Source of the DNA: Rubrivivax sp.
GTDB lineage: Bacteria; Pseudomonadota; Gammaproteobacteria; Burkholderiales; Burkholderiaceae_C
NCBI GenBank assembly: GCA_030680415.1
Contig: JAUXVE010000059.1
Span: forward strand, 23,872-87,871
DNA: 64,000 nt
Reading direction: 5' to 3'
Shown here: positions 46,778-56,462 of the stretch, one piece after another
How positions within the stretch are numbered: the first letter of the stretch is position 1
Layout: every line of letters starts with the position of its first letter
Position numbers and translations under genes: made by a program
The notes under the pieces: generated by a model
Database searches by the model: none
What the model was told of the DNA's origin: nothing
Seen by the model: the letters and a program-made list of their open reading frames with translations, nothing else

Positions 46778-46837
46778 TCAGCGCACCCGCAGGGCTCCTA
46801 GCAGGGCTAGCGCGATCAGGCTGCTGAACGAATTCAT
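46778..46837 (-). CDS. leuL: leuA leader peptide (attenuation)
   Basis: 19 residues, [19 protein letters not shown], with five leucines in ten codons, two of them CUA, a rare codon in this GC-rich genome. It is followed by a strong terminator hairpin and then leuA. Stalling at leucine codons would disfavour the terminator, the standard leu-operon logic. The frame, codon choice and position support it strongly; an alternative antiterminator fold was not worked out. Confidence 0.8.
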   Translation of the reverse strand: MNSFSSLIALALLGALRVR

Positions 46838-46843
46838 GGCCGC

Positions 46844-46849
46844 AATATA
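46844..46849 (-). promoter_or_regulatory. -10-like TATATT in front of the leu leader
   Basis: TATATT ends six bases before the leader ATG, so a transcript from it would start at or next to the AUG. The -35 region is weak. If used, the leader peptide would be translated from a leaderless end; otherwise leuA depends on pssA read-through. Confidence 0.4.
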
Positions 46850-46860
46850 GCATGGGGTCG

Positions 46861-47694
46861 TCATGGGTGCAGGCCCTTCTCGTCGGGTTCGTCGGTGGAA
46901 ATCGCGATCACGCTCGTCGGCTTTCCCTTCGTCTTGCGCCACCCATAGACGGCATAGCCTGAGATGCCATAGGCACAGAAGAGCGCAAACAACACCCGCG
47001 GCGGGTCGAGCGCGATGAGCGCGATGCCCAGCGCAATGGCCACGATGACCACGAAGGGCACGGTGCGTTTGCCGCCGACGACCTTGAAGCTGTAGAAGGG
47101 TGCATTGGTGACCATCGACAGCCCCGCGAACAGCGTGAGGCCGAAGGCCGTCCAGGCCAGCCAGTCGATGCGGTAGGCATCCTTGAAGCCGGCGTCGTCC
47201 ATGACCCAGATCAGCCCCATCACCATCGCGGCCGCCGCCGGGCTGGGCAGGCCCTGGAAGAAGCGCTTGTCGACGACACCGATGTTGACGTTGAAGCGCG
47301 CCAGCCGCAGCGCCGCGCCAGCGATGTAGACGAAGGCGGGGATCCAGCCCGCCTTGCCCAGGTCCTTCAGGGCCCAGATGTAGATGATCAGGGCCGGCGC
47401 GGCGCCGAAGCTGACCATGTCGCACAGGCTGTCCATCTGCTCGCCGAAAGCGCTCTGCGAGTTGGTCATGCGCGCCACGCGGCCGTCGAGGCTGTCGAGC
47501 ACGGCGGCGACGAAGATGCCGATGGCCGCCAACTCGAAGCGGCCCTTCATGGCCATCACGATGGCATAGAAGCCGGCGAACAGCGCTGCCAGCGTGATCG
47601 CGTTCGGCAGCACGTAGATACCCTTGCGGCGCGGCCGCGGCAACCCGGTCGACTCGGCCTTGTCTCCCTGCAGCGGACGGGTATCTTCAATCAT
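46861..47694 (-). CDS. pssA: CDP-diacylglycerol-serine O-phosphatidyltransferase
   Basis: 277 residues from ATG 47694. The CDP-alcohol phosphotransferase motif is [20 protein letters not shown] followed by MDSLCD. Six to eight transmembrane helices follow. It makes phosphatidylserine, the precursor of phosphatidylethanolamine. Its position between ilvC and leuA is typical for Burkholderiales although it is unrelated to amino-acid synthesis. Confidence 0.94.
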   Translation of the reverse strand: MIEDTRPLQGDKAESTGLPRPRRKGIYVLPNAITLAALFAGFYAIVMAMKGRFELAAIGIFVAAVLDSLDGRVARMTNSQSAFGEQMDSLCDMVSFGAAPALIIYIWALKDLGKAGWIPAFVYIAGAALRLARFNVNIGVVDKRFFQGLPSPAAAAMVMGLIWVMDDAGFKDAYRIDWLAWTAFGLTLFAGLSMVTNAPFYSFKVVGGKRTVPFVVIVAIALGIALIALDPPRVLFALFCAYGISGYAVYGWRKTKGKPTSVIAISTDEPDEKGLHP

Positions 47695-47726
47695 CACTCG
47701 AGGATACCGCACGGCCCAGATGGGAG

Positions 47727-48816
<1,090 letters not shown>

Positions 48817-49308
48817 TCAGACGCGAAGAATCCGCTCGCCACGGCCAATGCCGCTGGCACCGGTGCGCACGGTTTCCAGGATCGCCGCGCGGTCGATGGC
48901 GACGAGGAAGGCGTCGAGCTTGCTCGAATCGCCGGTGAGTTCGATGGTGTAGCTCTTTTCGGTGACATCGATGATGCGGCCGCGGAAGATGTCGGTCATG
49001 CGCGTCATCTCGTCGCGCTCCTTGCCCACCGCACGCACCTTGATGAGCATCAGTTCGCGCTCGGTGAACGGGCCTTCGGTGAGGTCGACCACCTTCACCA
49101 CCTCGATGAGCCGGTTCAGGTGCTTGGTGATCTGCTCAATGACCTCGTCGCTGCCGGTGGTGACGATCGTCATGCGCGACAAAGATGGGTCTTCCGTCGG
49201 CGCGACGGTGAGGCTTTCGATGTTGTAGCCGCGGGCCGAGAACAGGGCCACCACGCGCGACAGGGCGCCGGGCTCGTTCTCGAGCAGCACGGCAATGATG
49301 TGTTTCAT
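48817..49308 (-). CDS. ilvN: Acetolactate synthase small regulatory subunit
   Basis: 163 residues. The N-terminal ACT domain (MKHIIAVLLENEPGALSRVV) and the C-terminal IlvN domain are present. It carries valine feedback inhibition for IlvB. It is separated from ilvB by 161 bp of GC-rich sequence containing two similar segments (GGTAACCCCGGGCCC and GGTAACGCCCGGGCCC); no gene was found there. Confidence 0.96.
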   Translation of the reverse strand: MKHIIAVLLENEPGALSRVVALFSARGYNIESLTVAPTEDPSLSRMTIVTTGSDEVIEQITKHLNRLIEVVKVVDLTEGPFTERELMLIKVRAVGKERDEMTRMTDIFRGRIIDVTEKSYTIELTGDSSKLDAFLVAIDRAAILETVRTGASGIGRGERILRV

Positions 49309-49469
49309 GTTCGTTCGCCTTCAGCGCGCTCTTCAAGATCGGGGCGGTAACCCCGGGCCCTTGGCCACGCCATCGTTGTATCGGTCCATCGTCCGCGGCT
49401 GTGCGCCCGCTCCCCCGAGACCCCGACCCCGGCGCGGTAACGCCCGGGCCCGGCCGCAGGTTCACGGCC

Positions 49470-51287
49470 TCACAGGTCCTCGGAGCCCAGCAGCATCTCC
49501 GAGATGCCCTTGCCCGCCTGCACCATGGGCCAGACGTTTTCGGTGGGGTCGGTGCGCACGTCCAGGAACACCGTGCGGTCCTTCAGCCGGATGGCTTCCT
49601 TCAGTGCCGGCTCGACATCGGAGGGCTTTTCCACCAGGATGCCCACGTGCCCGTAGGCCTCGGCCAGCTTGACGAAGTCGGGCAGCGCGTCCATGTAGCT
49701 GTGCGAATAGCGGCCGCCATAGTCGAGCTGCTGCCACTGCCGCACCATGCCCAGGTAGCGGTTGTTGAGCGACACGATCTTCACCGGCGTCTTGTACTGC
49801 AGGCAGGTCGACAGCTCCTGGATGCACATCTGGATCGAGCCTTCGCCGGTGATGCAGAAGACCTCCGACTCGGGCCTGGCGAGCTTGATGCCCATGGCGT
49901 AGGGCAGGCCCACGCCCATGGTGCCCAGGCCGCCGGAGTTGATCCAGCGCCGCGGCTCCTCGAAGCGGTAGAACTGCGCTGCCCACATCTGGTGCTGACC
50001 GACGTCGCTGGTGATGTAGACGTCGCGGTCGCGCGTCAGCTGCCAGAGCTTTTCCACCACCATCTGCGGCTTGATGACCTCGCTGCTGCCCTTGTAGGCC
50101 AGGCAATCACGCTTGCGCCATGCATTGACCTGGCTCCACCAGGCCGCCAGGGCCGTGGCCTCGGGGCGCGCCTGGGCGTCGCGGATCTGCGCGATGAGCT
50201 CCAGCAGCACCTCCTTGACGTCGCCGACGATCGGGATGTCGACCCTGACCCGCTTGCTGATGCTCGAGGGGTCGATGTCGACGTGGATGATCTTGCGCTC
50301 GACCGACGCGAAGTGCTTGGGGTTGCCGATCACACGGTCGTCGAAGCGTGCGCCGATGGCGAGCAGGACGTCGCAGTGCTGCATCGTCATGTTCGCCTCA
50401 TAGGTGCCGTGCATGCCCAGCATGCCCAGGAAGCGCGGGTCGCTGGCGGGCATGGCACCCAGGCCCATCAGCGTGTTCGTGCACGGGTAGCCGAGCAGGT
50501 CGACGAGCTGCCGCAACTCGCTGGACGCGTTGCCGAGGATGACGCCGCCGCCGGTATAGATGTAGGGGCGCTGCGCCTGCAGCAGCAGCTGCACGGCCTT
50601 GCGGATCTGCCCGCCGTGCCCCTTCTTCACCGGGTTGTACGAGCGCATGGCCACCGTTTCCGGGTAGTGGAAAGGGGCCGTCTTCAGCGACACGTCCTTG
50701 GGGATGTCCACCACCACCGGGCCCGGGCGTCCGGTGCGCGCGATGTGGAAGGCCTTCTTCAGCGTCAGCGCCAGCTCGCGCACGTCCTTGACCAGGAAGT
50801 TGTGCTTGACGATGGGCCGCGTGATGCCCACGGTGTCGCATTCCTGGAAGGCGTCCAGGCCGATCGCCGGTGTCGGCACCTGCCCGGTGATGATCACCAT
50901 CGGGATCGAATCCATGTACGCCGTGGCGATGCCGGTGACGGCATTCGTGACCCCCGGGCCGGAGGTGACGAGTGCAACACCCACCTCGCCGGTGGCGCGG
51001 GCGTAGCCGTCGGCGGCGTGCACGGCGGCCTGCTCGTGGCGCACGAGCACGTGCTGGATCGTGTCCTGCTTGTACAGGGCGTCGTAGATGTAGAGCACGG
51101 CGCCGCCCGGATAGCCCCAGAGGTACTTGACCCCTTCGGCCTGCAGGCAGCGCACGAGGATCTCGGAGCCGTTGGGCTCCTGAGCGGACGAAGAGGGAGA
51201 AGACGGCTGTGCTTGGGCAGCACGCTTGACTTCCGCGGCAGACATTTCCATTTCGAACCTTTGCGAATTTCTCTGGCGAGAATCCAT
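49470..51287 (-). CDS. ilvB: Acetolactate synthase large catalytic subunit
   Basis: 605 residues. It has the thiamine-binding Glu in VRHEQAAVHAADGYARATGE, FAD-contact GARFDDRVIGNPKHFA and the ThDP-metal motif FCITGEGSIQMCIQELSTCL, where the usual GDG is GEG, a variant I recall from other Burkholderiales. The first ~40 residues are a Ser/Gln-rich extension; ATG 51263 or 51248 are possible later starts. It forms acetolactate from pyruvate. It heads ilvB-ilvN-ilvC-pssA-leuA. Confidence 0.95.
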   Translation of the reverse strand: MDSRQRNSQRFEMEMSAAEVKRAAQAQPSSPSSSAQEPNGSEILVRCLQAEGVKYLWGYPGGAVLYIYDALYKQDTIQHVLVRHEQAAVHAADGYARATGEVGVALVTSGPGVTNAVTGIATAYMDSIPMVIITGQVPTPAIGLDAFQECDTVGITRPIVKHNFLVKDVRELALTLKKAFHIARTGRPGPVVVDIPKDVSLKTAPFHYPETVAMRSYNPVKKGHGGQIRKAVQLLLQAQRPYIYTGGGVILGNASSELRQLVDLLGYPCTNTLMGLGAMPASDPRFLGMLGMHGTYEANMTMQHCDVLLAIGARFDDRVIGNPKHFASVERKIIHVDIDPSSISKRVRVDIPIVGDVKEVLLELIAQIRDAQARPEATALAAWWSQVNAWRKRDCLAYKGSSEVIKPQMVVEKLWQLTRDRDVYITSDVGQHQMWAAQFYRFEEPRRWINSGGLGTMGVGLPYAMGIKLARPESEVFCITGEGSIQMCIQELSTCLQYKTPVKIVSLNNRYLGMVRQWQQLDYGGRYSHSYMDALPDFVKLAEAYGHVGILVEKPSDVEPALKEAIRLKDRTVFLDVRTDPTENVWPMVQAGKGISEMLLGSEDL

Positions 51288-51337
51288 CGGTGCACCTCTT
51301 CGCGTCCTCGTGAGACGGATGTGGTACCTGCGCGGTC

Positions 51338-51364
51338 AAAAATCCGCCGTCCAGGTCGGACGGC
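51338..51364 (-). terminator. Terminator-like hairpin in the ilvB leader
   Basis: On the minus strand GCCGTCC-GACCT-GGACGGC is followed by GGATTTTT, between the candidate ilvB promoter and the start codon. It could act as an attenuator or be the end of a short transcript. No convincing branched-chain-rich leader peptide precedes it. Confidence 0.55.
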
Positions 51365-51401
51365 CGGGCTTCGGACCCAATAGAGCGTTGTGCGTAGCAA
51401 C

Positions 51402-51407
51402 ATTATG
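51402..51407 (-). promoter_or_regulatory. Candidate -10 (CATAAT) of ilvB
   Basis: The minus strand reads TGGCATAATGTTGC, 115 bp before ilvB. Five of six bases match TATAAT; the -35 region is GC-rich and weak. Confidence 0.45.
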
Positions 51408-51459
51408 CCAGGGGTGCCGGGCGCGAGCGGCGCCGAAACGCGCCCCCCGGGTGCGATGA

Positions 51460-51465
51460 GATAAT
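51460..51465 (+). promoter_or_regulatory. Candidate -10 (GATAAT) of the sigma-factor operon
   Basis: The plus strand reads GATGAGATAATCCGCC, 40 bp before the TTG start at 51505. The -35 is not obvious. It is divergent from the ilvB promoter. Confidence 0.4.
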
Positions 51466-51504
51466 CCGCCGCGCTCGCAGTGGGCGCAAGCGTCCCCCAC
51501 CGCG

Positions 51505-52071
51505 TTGGCCTCAGACAAAGAACTGTCCGACTTCCTCAAGAGCGTCGAAAAGCGCGCCTTCAAACGGGCAGTCTATGCGGTCCGCAGTGACGACTCGGCA
51601 CTCGACATCGTGCAGGACGCGATGATCAGGCTGGCCGAAAAGTATGCCGACCGCCCGGCCGCCGAGCTGCCGCTCATCTTCCAGCGCATCCTGTCCAACG
51701 CCACGATGGACTGGTTTCGCCGCGAAAAGGTGCGCAACGCGCTGATGACCAATCTCTCGGACTTCGATGCGTCGGAGCCCGAGGGTGATTTCGATCTGCT
51801 GGAGATGCTGCAGACCGTGGAAGGCTCGTTGGGCACCGAAAGTGCAGCCGACACCGTTTCGCGTGCACAAATCCTGCAACTCATCGACTCGCAGGTGGCC
51901 GAACTGCCGGCGCGTCAACGCGAGGCCTTCCTGCTGCGTTACTGGGAGGAATTCGACGTGGCCGAGACCGCAATTGTCATGGGTTGTTCGCAGGGCAGTG
52001 TCAAGACACACTGTTCGCGCGCGGTTCATGCGCTGGCGAAGTCGCTTCGCGCCAAGGGAATCAGACCATGA
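51505..52071 (+). CDS. ECF-type RNA polymerase sigma factor with TTG start
   Basis: 188 residues. Region 2 is SALDIVQDAMIRLAEKYADR with QRILSNATMDWFRREKVRNA; region 4 is LPARQREAFLLRYWEEFDVA with CSQGSVKTHCSRAVHALAKS. The start is TTG 51505 (MASDKELSDFL); no ATG or GTG lies suitably upstream. It should direct RNA polymerase to a small regulon. The stop overlaps the next gene by 4 bp, and that gene encodes a small membrane protein, the usual place for an anti-sigma factor. Confidence 0.88.
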   Translation: MASDKELSDFLKSVEKRAFKRAVYAVRSDDSALDIVQDAMIRLAEKYADRPAAELPLIFQRILSNATMDWFRREKVRNALMTNLSDFDASEPEGDFDLLEMLQTVEGSLGTESAADTVSRAQILQLIDSQVAELPARQREAFLLRYWEEFDVAETAIVMGCSQGSVKTHCSRAVHALAKSLRAKGIRP

Positions 52072-52508
52072 TTGGGATCAACCGTACCTCCGCCAACCAT
52101 GCCCTCGAGGCGCGCCTGGGCTTGCGGCTCGCCGGAGCTTTGACCGCGCACGCCGAGGGTTTGCCGCATGACGTGAGTGAACGACTGCGCTACGCGCGCG
52201 AGCAGGTGTTGGCGCGCGCCCGTGAAGCCCGCCTTGCGGCACCGGCGGCGCAGGTGGCGGTGGGCGTTTCTGCGGCGGGCGGTTTGCTGCTGGGCTCCTT
52301 CGCGCCGTGGCTGCAGCGGGCCGCATCGGTACTGCCCCTGCTCGTGCTGCTGGGCGGGCTGCTGGTGATCGAGCAGTGGTCGACGCGCGAGCGCGTGCGG
52401 GCGGCGGCCGAAATCGACACGCTCCTGCTGGCCGACGCCTTGCCGCCCAGTGCCTACAGCGACCCCGGCTTCGCCGAGTTCCTGCGCTCCGACCCGCAGC
52501 CATGGTGA
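52068..52508 (+). CDS. DUF3619 membrane protein, possible anti-sigma factor
   Basis: 146 residues from ATG 52068. A cytoplasmic helical part (HALEARLGLRLAGALTAHAE, then ERLRYAREQVLARAREARLA) is followed by two hydrophobic stretches (VGVSAAGGLLLGSFAPWL and SVLPLLVLLGGLLVIEQW). The tail ends DALPPSAYSDPGFAEFLRSD. No zinc-type HxxxCxxC motif is present. Overlap with the sigma gene by 4 bp and its topology suggest an anti-sigma role, but this is inference. Confidence 0.75.
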   Translation: MIGINRTSANHALEARLGLRLAGALTAHAEGLPHDVSERLRYAREQVLARAREARLAAPAAQVAVGVSAAGGLLLGSFAPWLQRAASVLPLLVLLGGLLVIEQWSTRERVRAAAEIDTLLLADALPPSAYSDPGFAEFLRSDPQPW

Positions 52509-53233
52509 AAGTGCGCCTGTCGCAAGCCGTGCCGGCGCTCCTGCTCGCGCTGCTGATCGGCGCCACGGGCCTGGCGTGGGCCGATCCGCCGGCATGGGAG
52601 TCCCTCACGCCGGCCCAGAAGCGAGCGCTTGCGCCACTGGCACGCGACTGGCCGTCGATCGATCAGAACCGCAAGGAAAAGTGGCTGGAGGTGGCGGCGC
52701 GCTTCCCTTCGATGCCGGCCGACGAGCGCCTTCGCCTGCAGGACCGCATGGCCGCCTGGGCGCGCCTGTCACCGGCCGACCGTACCCGCGCGCGCTTGCA
52801 GTTCCAGGAGACGCGCCAACTGCCGGCCGAAGAAAAGAATGCCCGCTGGCAGGCCTATCAGGCCTTGTCGGAAGACCAACGCCGGACCCTGGCTCAGCGC
52901 GCGCGGCCGCCCGCCAAATCTGCCTCAGGCGCCGACAACGGCGGCCGCTCCAACGCCGCGCTCGACAACGGCACGGCGAAGAGCAACCTCGTCGTGCCGC
53001 TGCCTGCGCCGCGCGCACGCTCGGTCTCACCCGCGCTGGTGAATGCGCGGCCCGGGGCCACCACGACCACCGTCGGCACGCCCGCCAAGCCGCCACTGCA
53101 CCATCAGCCGGGTTTGCCCAAGATCGCTGCCACGCAGGGCTTCGTCGACCAGACGACGCTGTTGCCACAGCGGGGCCCGCAGGGTGCGGCGGTGAGCGCA
53201 CGTGCTGCCAGCGGCCCGACCGGCAAACCATGA
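52502..53233 (+). CDS. DUF3106 exported protein
   Basis: 243 residues. A signal peptide ([20 protein letters not shown]) is followed by [20 protein letters not shown] and repeated helical segments with Trp and Arg ([40 protein letters not shown]), the DUF3106 pattern. A Pro/Ala/Thr-rich low-complexity tail follows. It is probably periplasmic. The pattern resembles small stress-binding periplasmic proteins (CpxP/RseB-like positions), but no function is known. It overlaps DUF3619 by 7 bp and the RDD gene by 4 bp. Confidence 0.75.
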   Translation: MVKVRLSQAVPALLLALLIGATGLAWADPPAWESLTPAQKRALAPLARDWPSIDQNRKEKWLEVAARFPSMPADERLRLQDRMAAWARLSPADRTRARLQFQETRQLPAEEKNARWQAYQALSEDQRRTLAQRARPPAKSASGADNGGRSNAALDNGTAKSNLVVPLPAPRARSVSPALVNARPGATTTTVGTPAKPPLHHQPGLPKIAATQGFVDQTTLLPQRGPQGAAVSARAASGPTGKP

Positions 53234-53763
53234 CCGCGGCGCCTGCAACGCCGGGCGCGCTGCTCACGCCCGGGTTGATGCGGCGTCTGGCGTGCTTCGT
53301 GTACGAGGGCGTGCTGCTGTTCGGCGTCGTCATGGCCGCCGGGCTGGTCTACGGCGTGGCCACCCAGCAGCGGCACGCTCTGATGGGTGCCTTAGGGCTG
53401 CGCGTTTTCCTGTTCTTCGTGCTCGGCTGCTATTTCGTGTGGTTCTGGTCGCGCAGCGGCCAGACCCTGGCCATGCAAACCTGGCACATCCGGCTCGTCA
53501 CCCGCGACGGCCACGCCGTGAACCGCCTGCGCGCGCTGTGCCGCTACCTGCTGGCGTGGCTGTGGTTCGTGCCGGCGCTGGTCACACTGAGCATCGCCGG
53601 GCTCACGGGGGCGGCGCAGGCTTTCGTGGCGATCACCGTCGGCGTGCTGGCCTATGCGTCGCTGGCCCGTCTGCACCCCGATCGGCAATACTGGCACGAT
53701 GCCGTCTGCGGCACCCGGCTCGTGGCCTGGTGGCCGCCACCGCGACACGCCACACCCAGATGA
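53230..53763 (+). CDS. RDD-domain membrane protein
   Basis: 177 residues. [20 protein letters not shown], then [20 protein letters not shown] and RLLAWLW-type helices fit the RDD family (Arg and Asp in membrane helices). [17 protein letters not shown] carries the conserved Asp. The role is unknown; it is possibly transport or envelope homeostasis. It is part of the overlapping sigma operon. Confidence 0.85.
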   Translation: MTAAPATPGALLTPGLMRRLACFVYEGVLLFGVVMAAGLVYGVATQQRHALMGALGLRVFLFFVLGCYFVWFWSRSGQTLAMQTWHIRLVTRDGHAVNRLRALCRYLLAWLWFVPALVTLSIAGLTGAAQAFVAITVGVLAYASLARLHPDRQYWHDAVCGTRLVAWWPPPRHATPR

Positions 53764-54350
53764 CCCCCGGCACCTTCAGCGTCTGCGTCTATTGCGGCTC
53801 GCGCCACGGCGCGCGTGCGTCCTACACCGCGGCAGCGCGTGCGCTCGGCCAGGCCATCGGCTCACGCGGCTGGCAGCTGGTCTACGGCGGCGGCCAGGTC
53901 GGGCTGATGGGCGAGGTGGCGGACGCCGCGCTGGCGGCCGGCGGCCGTGTCGTCGGCGTCATCCCGGAGAGCCTGAAGAAGCTCGAGGTTGGCCATCTCG
54001 GTCTGCACGAACTGCACGTCGTGCCCACCATGCACGTGCGCAAGCAGATGATGGCCGAGCGCGCCGACGCCTTCATCGCGTTGCCCGGCGGCATCGGCAC
54101 GCTGGAGGAGCTGTACGAGGTCTGGACCTGGCGCCAGCTCGGCTACCACGACCAGCCGATCGGCCTGCTCAATGTCGACGGCTACTACGACGAGCTGCTG
54201 CGCTTCATGGCGACGACGGTCGAGCAGGGCTTCCTGTCACCTGCACAGCACGGCGTGCTGCAGGTCGGCACCGATCCGGTGCAATTGCTGCTGGCCCTGG
54301 CGGCGCTGGCGCGCGGCAGCGACGCGCCCGACGACTACTCGCGGGTCTGA
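53760..54350 (+). CDS. LOG-family protein (cytokinin riboside 5'-monophosphate phosphoribohydrolase-like)
   Basis: 196 residues. The Rossmann-type [20 protein letters not shown] and the LOG signature [20 protein letters not shown] are clear, with [20 protein letters not shown]. Family members cleave nucleoside 5'-monophosphates to release the base. It overlaps the RDD gene by 4 bp and is the last gene of the sigma operon, though it may be a passenger. Confidence 0.9.
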   Translation: MTPGTFSVCVYCGSRHGARASYTAAARALGQAIGSRGWQLVYGGGQVGLMGEVADAALAAGGRVVGVIPESLKKLEVGHLGLHELHVVPTMHVRKQMMAERADAFIALPGGIGTLEELYEVWTWRQLGYHDQPIGLLNVDGYYDELLRFMATTVEQGFLSPAQHGVLQVGTDPVQLLLALAALARGSDAPDDYSRV

Positions 54351-54384
54351 GCCCGCGAAGACTTGAATCGCCGACGGAATCGGA

Positions 54385-54756
<372 letters not shown>

Positions 54757-56448
54757 TTAAGCACGGAACTTCGACGTGATGGGATAGCGCCAATCGCGTC
54801 CGAAAGCCCGGTGGGTGATTCGGATGCCCACCGGCGCCTGGCGTCGCTTGTACTCGTTGAACTTGATCAGGCGCGTCACGCGTTCGACATCGGCACGTGC
54901 GTAGCCGGCGGCGACGATGTCCTCGATGCCCTGGTCTTCCTCCATGTACAGCGCCAGGATGGCGTCCAGCACCTCGTAGGGCGGCAGGCTGTCCTGGTCG
55001 GTCTGGCCGGCGCGCAGCTCGGCCGAGGGCGGCCGCGTGATGATGCGCTGCGGAATCACGGGCCCCGTTTCACCGTCCTTGCCGTCGGCACGCCGCGTCG
55101 GCTGGCGGTTCTTCCACTGCGCCAGCCGGTAGACCAGGGTCTTGGCGACGTCCTTGATGACGGCAAAGCCGCCGGCCATGTCGCCGTACAGGGTGCAGTA
55201 GCCGGTGGCCATCTCGCTCTTGTTGCCGGTGGTCAGCACGATGGCGCCCAGCTTGTTGGACAGCGCCATCAGCAAGGTGCCTCGAATGCGGGCCTGCAGA
55301 TTCTCCTCCGTCGTGTCTTCCGCCAGGCCGGCGAACTGCGGCGCCAGGCCGGCGCGAAAGGCGTCGAACATCGGCGCAATGGCGATCTCGTCGTAACGCA
55401 CGCCCAGCCGGGCGGCCATCTCGCGCGCGTCGAGCCAGGAGATGTCGGCGGTGTAGGGCGAAGGCATCATCACCGTGCGCACCTTGTCGGCGCCCAGCGC
55501 GTCGACGGCGATCGCCAGCACCAGCGCCGAGTCGATGCCGCCCGACAGGCCGATGATGGCGCCCGGAAAGCCGTTCTTGCCGACGTAGTCGCGCACGCCG
55601 GTGACGAGCGCCGCCCAGGCCTGCGCTTCCAGCTCCGGCACCGGCGCGAGCGGCCCGCGCGGCGTGCCGTCGGCGGCCACGTCCAGCATCAGCGTCGCGG
55701 CCTCGAAGGCCGGCGCCCGTGCGCTGGTCACGCCCTGCGCATCGACGGCGAAGGAGGCGCCGTCGAACACGACCTCGTCCTGCCCGCCCACCAGATGCGA
55801 ATAGACCAGCGGCCGCCCGGTGATGCGGGCACGCTCGCTCATGCGGGCCTCGCGTTCGCCGGCCTTGTCCAGGTGGAAGGGCGAGGCGTTCAGCACGCAC
55901 AGCAACTGCGCGCCGGCCGCCACCGCGGCCTGCGCCGGCTCGTCGAACCAGGCGTCTTCGCAGATCAGCACCCCGCAACGCACGCCGCCGGCATCGAACA
56001 CCAGGGGCGGCAGCCCGGCGTCGCGGCCGGACATGAAGTAGCGCCGTTCGTCGAAGACCTGGTAGTTGGGTAGTTCGCGCTTGCAGTAGGTGCCGAGGAC
56101 CTGCCCGCCGGCCAGCACCGACGCGGCATTGAAGCGTCGCTGCACGGCCATCGACTTGGACCTAACATGGACCGCGCCACCGAACTGATGCGGATGACCG
56201 ACGACCAGATGCAGACCCGCCAGATCCGCCAGTTCAGCCGCCAGCGCCGCCAGCGTCTGCGCACAGGCCTGCATGAAGGCCGGCCGCAGCAGCAAATCCT
56301 CCGGCGGATAGCCGGAAAGCGCCAGTTCGGGTGCCACTACCACGCTCGCCCCCAACGCGTGCGCCTCGCGCGCGGCCTGCGCCAGCAGCCGTGCGTTGCC
56401 GGCCAGGTCGCCCACCGTCGCGTTGATCTGCGCAATGGCCACTTTCAC
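54757..56448 (-). CDS. nadE: Glutamine-dependent NAD+ synthetase
   Basis: 563 residues. The N-terminal nitrilase-type glutaminase has catalytic Glu (VVVAPELALSGYPPEDLL), Lys (YCKRELPNYQVFDERRYF) and Cys (GVLICEDAWFDEP). The C-terminal synthetase has the P-loop-like GLSGGIDSALVLAIAVDALG. It amidates deamido-NAD with glutamine nitrogen. The ATG 56448 lies only 14 bp from the divergent acyltransferase start. Confidence 0.96.
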   Translation of the reverse strand: MKVAIAQINATVGDLAGNARLLAQAAREAHALGASVVVAPELALSGYPPEDLLLRPAFMQACAQTLAALAAELADLAGLHLVVGHPHQFGGAVHVRSKSMAVQRRFNAASVLAGGQVLGTYCKRELPNYQVFDERRYFMSGRDAGLPPLVFDAGGVRCGVLICEDAWFDEPAQAAVAAGAQLLCVLNASPFHLDKAGEREARMSERARITGRPLVYSHLVGGQDEVVFDGASFAVDAQGVTSARAPAFEAATLMLDVAADGTPRGPLAPVPELEAQAWAALVTGVRDYVGKNGFPGAIIGLSGGIDSALVLAIAVDALGADKVRTVMMPSPYTADISWLDAREMAARLGVRYDEIAIAPMFDAFRAGLAPQFAGLAEDTTEENLQARIRGTLLMALSNKLGAIVLTTGNKSEMATGYCTLYGDMAGGFAVIKDVAKTLVYRLAQWKNRQPTRRADGKDGETGPVIPQRIITRPPSAELRAGQTDQDSLPPYEVLDAILALYMEEDQGIEDIVAAGYARADVERVTRLIKFNEYKRRQAPVGIRITHRAFGRDWRYPITSKFRA

Positions 56449-56462
56449 GATGCGGAGCCGGC

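Noticed and set aside
49309..49469. Possible gene or riboswitch between ilvB and ilvN
   Set aside because: Only GC-rich sequence with two similar GGTAAC(C/G)CCCGGGCCC segments; no coding frame or known aptamer was recognised.
51337..51403. Possible ilvB leader peptide (MLLRTTLYWV...)
   Set aside because: Its ATG overlaps the only -10 box, so it would not be transcribed, and it is not rich enough in Ile/Val/Leu.
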